From Geobacteraceae bacterium (GTDB lineage: Bacteria; Desulfobacterota; Desulfuromonadia; Geobacterales; Geobacteraceae), in contig JAAZOO010000187.1 of assembly GCA_012797715.1 (NCBI GenBank), forward strand, positions 1-7,779: a stretch of 7,779 nt of DNA, written 5' to 3'. The translations under genes and the position numbers were made by a program. The notes below the pieces were generated by a model. It was not told the DNA's origin. It saw only the letters and a list, made by a program, of their open reading frames with translations, and did no database searches. This document shows positions 6,085 through 7,779 of this stretch, in pieces. How positions within the stretch are numbered: the stretch's first letter is position 1; the number at the start of each line of letters is the position of its first letter.

Positions 6085-6114
6085 TCGACAAATTCAGTAT
6101 TTGTCTGAAATAAT
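6085..6114 (+). promoter_or_regulatory. Probable purH promoter with a perfect palindrome in the spacer
   Basis: A -35 TCGACA (6085-6090, 5 of 6) and a -10 AATAAT (6109-6114, 5 of 6) are 18 bases apart, giving a start near 6121 and a leader of about 60 bases. A perfect inverted repeat, GACAAAT-TCAGT-ATTTGTC (6087-6105), covers most of the -35 and spacer, a position typical of an operator. It does not resemble the E. coli PurR box. The right-hand 36-bp repeat would lie in the purH 5' leader. Confidence 0.45.
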
Positions 6115-6181
6115 TCGATTATACTCTGCGTCCTCTGCGCCTCCGCGCTTATACAGGTTTTTAAAAAGAAGGAGAAAAAAT

Positions 6182-7747
6182 ATGGCAAAGATAACCCGCG
6201 CGCTCATCAGCGTGTCCGACAAGCGGGGCGTGCTGGAATTCGCCCGCGAGCTTGCCGGCTGCGACGTTGAAATACTTTCCACCGGCGGCACCGCCAAAAT
6301 GCTCAGGGAGGCGGGCCTCTCCGTCAAGGACGTCTCGGAGTTCACCGGCTTCCCGGAGATGCTGGACGGCCGGGTCAAGACCCTCCACCCCAAGGTCCAC
6401 GGCGGCCTCCTGGGGATGCGGAGCAACCCGGAGCACGTGGCCCAGATGAAGGAGCACGGCATCGAGAACATCGACCTGGTGGTGGTGAACCTCTACCCCT
6501 TCGAGGCCACGGTGGCGAAGGAGGGGTGCACCCTGGAGGACGCCATCGAGAACATCGACATCGGCGGCCCCACCATGCTCCGCTCCGCGGCCAAGAACTG
6601 GCCCGACGTCACCGTCATCACCGACCCGGCCGACTACGAGAGGGTCCTGGCGGAGATGAAGTCCTCCGGCGGGGCGGTCTCCCGCGAGACCAACTTCGGC
6701 CTGGCGGTCAAGGTCTACCAGCGCACCGCCGCCTACGACGCCGCCATCTCCAACTGGCTCGGCCGGCGGACCGGCGCGGAAACGGCCGATTTTCCCGACA
6801 CCTTTACGGTGCAGTTCAAAAAATCCCAGGAAATGCGCTACGGCGAGAACCCGCACCAGAAGGCAGCCTTCTACGTGGAGGCGGGAACGGACGAAGCATC
6901 CACGGCCACGGCGGTCCAGCTCCAGGGGAAAGAGCTCTCCTACAACAATATCGCCGACACCGACGCGGCCCTGGAATGCGTCAAGCAGTTCACCGACGCG
7001 CCCGCCTGCGTCATCGTCAAGCACGCCAACCCCTGCGGGGTGGCCGTGGGCGACTCCCTTCTCTCCGCCTATGACCGGGCCTACAAGACCGACCCGGAAT
7101 CGGCCTTCGGCGGCATCATCGCCTGCAACCGGGAGCTGGACGCGGCGACCGCCGCCGCCATCGTGGAGCGCCAGTTCGTGGAAGTGATCATCGCCCCGTC
7201 GGTCTCGGCCGAGGCGTCCGCCATCGTGGCCGCCAAGAAGAACGTCCGGCTCCTCTCCTGCGGCCCCCTTCCCGCATCCCCCCTGCCCCGGCTCGACATG
7301 AAGCGGGTGACCGGCGGGCTGCTCCTGCAGGACGCGGACCTGGAACTCTACCACGAACTGAAGGTGGTCACGAAACGAAACCCCACGGACCGGGAGATGG
7401 AAGACCTCCTCTTTGCCTGGCGGGTGGCCAAATTCGTCAAGTCCAACGCCATCGTCTATGCGAAAGACAGGATGACGGTGGGCGTGGGCGCGGGCCAGAT
7501 GAGCCGGGTCAACTCGGCCCGCATCGCCGCCATCAAGGCGGAGCACGCCGGACTCCAGGTGAAGGGGGCGGTCATGGCCTCCGACGCCTTCTTCCCCTTC
7601 CGTGACGGCATCGACAACGCCGCCGCCGTCGGCATCACCGCGGTCATCCAGCCGGGGGGGAGCATGCGGGACGCCGAGGTCATCGCCGCCGCCGACGAGC
7701 ACGGCATGGCCATGGTGTTCACCGGGATGCGGCATTTCAGGCACTAA
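6182..7747 (+). CDS. purH: Bifunctional AICAR transformylase / IMP cyclohydrolase
   Basis: Carries out the last two steps of de novo purine synthesis: formyl transfer from 10-formyl-tetrahydrofolate to AICAR, then ring closure to IMP. The protein is 521 residues, a normal length (E. coli PurH is 529). Residues 1 to about 200 are the MGS-fold cyclohydrolase, with ALISVSDKRGV (7-17), STGGTAKMLREAG (33-45) and LDGRVKTLHPKVHGGLLG (61-78). The transformylase half has RYGENPHQKAAFY, the catalytic VKHANPCGVA with Lys280 and His281, SAFGGIIACNREL, KSNAIVYAKD, GAGQMSRVNSA and SDAFFPFRDGID. The C-terminus GMRHFRH is complete. I chose the ATG at 6182, preceded by AAGGAG seven bases upstream and giving the normal start MAKITRALISVSDKRG. 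It follows a 413-bp spacer with its own probable promoter, so it need not depend on alr transcription. Confidence 0.97.
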   Translation: MAKITRALISVSDKRGVLEFARELAGCDVEILSTGGTAKMLREAGLSVKDVSEFTGFPEMLDGRVKTLHPKVHGGLLGMRSNPEHVAQMKEHGIENIDLVVVNLYPFEATVAKEGCTLEDAIENIDIGGPTMLRSAAKNWPDVTVITDPADYERVLAEMKSSGGAVSRETNFGLAVKVYQRTAAYDAAISNWLGRRTGAETADFPDTFTVQFKKSQEMRYGENPHQKAAFYVEAGTDEASTATAVQLQGKELSYNNIADTDAALECVKQFTDAPACVIVKHANPCGVAVGDSLLSAYDRAYKTDPESAFGGIIACNRELDAATAAAIVERQFVEVIIAPSVSAEASAIVAAKKNVRLLSCGPLPASPLPRLDMKRVTGGLLLQDADLELYHELKVVTKRNPTDREMEDLLFAWRVAKFVKSNAIVYAKDRMTVGVGAGQMSRVNSARIAAIKAEHAGLQVKGAVMASDAFFPFRDGIDNAAAVGITAVIQPGGSMRDAEVIAAADEHGMAMVFTGMRHFRH

Positions 7748-7761
7748 GGGCATTTGCAGGG

Positions 7762-7779
7762 GCGAACCCGCGTGTTCGC
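7762..7779. repeat. Palindromic extragenic repeat, cut by window end
   Basis: Just after purH, GCGAAC (7762-7767) and GTTCGC (7774-7779) form an inverted repeat around six bases, and GGG precedes the left arm. It resembles the widespread intergenic repeat of the form GGGGCGAAC...GTTCGCCC. The window stops inside it, so the right arm may be longer. It could also serve as the purH terminator hairpin; the bases after it are not visible. Confidence 0.45.

Larger units (their letters stand above)
5795..6159. mobile_element. MITE-like composite element bounded by 36-bp inverted repeats
   Basis: The left end (5795-5830) and the reverse complement of the right end (6124-6159) match at 30 of 36 bases. 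Both begin AACCTG, have seven variable bases, then GCGGAGGCGCAGAG, two variable bases and CGCAGAG. Shared spacing from end to end shows they are two copies of one repeat in opposite orientation. Between them is no open gene, but a long nested hairpin (5856-6038) and a probable purH promoter. No transposase and no clear target-site duplication are seen, so mobility is inferred only from the architecture. The CGCAGAG-rich repeat resembles interspersed repeats I have seen in several environmental bacterial genomes. Together with flanking bases this accounts for the 413-bp spacer after the ASKHA gene. Confidence 0.6.

Noticed and set aside
5769..6181. Search of the long spacer for tRNA, known riboswitch or small protein gene
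   Set aside because: No tRNA arms, no GEMM, TPP or purine riboswitch signature, and no open frame with a ribosome site apart from purH itself.
6161..7753. 530-codon open frame on the minus strand opposite purH
   Set aside because: His/Gly/Val/Asp-rich shadow of purH with no recognisable domain.

Overview
The window is GC-rich chromosomal DNA carrying housekeeping genes. It most resembles a Geobacteraceae-type member of the Desulfuromonadota. That guess rests on the ThiE-ThiD fusion beside a short anaerobe-type ThiC, a RACo-like ASKHA protein next to alr, and the style of the GC-rich intergenic repeats. It comes from recognition only, not from a database search.

Left half, minus strand (about 3102 down to 1): a thiamin operon. 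A sigma70-like promoter (3074-3102) starts transcription just upstream of a TPP riboswitch aptamer (2972-3060). A rho-independent terminator follows (2916-2943), then thiED (thiamin-phosphate synthase fused to HMP/HMP-P kinase) and thiC (HMP-P synthase). Nineteen bases after thiC is the start of a third gene, cut by the window edge, whose first 24 residues look like a UvdE/UvsE-type TIM-barrel protein. ThiC makes HMP-P, the ThiD half phosphorylates it to HMP-PP, and the ThiE half joins that to thiazole phosphate. TPP closes the loop through the riboswitch.

Right half, plus strand: after a divergent spacer (3103-3335) with a GC-rich palindromic repeat come alr (alanine racemase) and, 9 bases later, a RACo-like ASKHA/DUF4445 gene without the usual N-terminal [2Fe-2S] domain. 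The ASKHA gene carries an AT-rich tract of five degenerate 7-bp units in frame. A 413-bp spacer follows. It holds a pair of 36-bp inverted repeats about 365 bp end to end, and nested between them a 183-nt sequence that folds into a long imperfect hairpin. A probable promoter with a perfect 7+7 palindrome sits between the hairpin and the right-hand repeat. purH, the bifunctional last enzyme of IMP synthesis, comes next and is complete. The last bases begin another palindromic repeat.

No phage, CRISPR, defence or transposase genes are visible. The protein genes are ordinary; the least explained parts are the non-coding and repeat structures at 3205-3294, 4986-5020 and 5795-6159.
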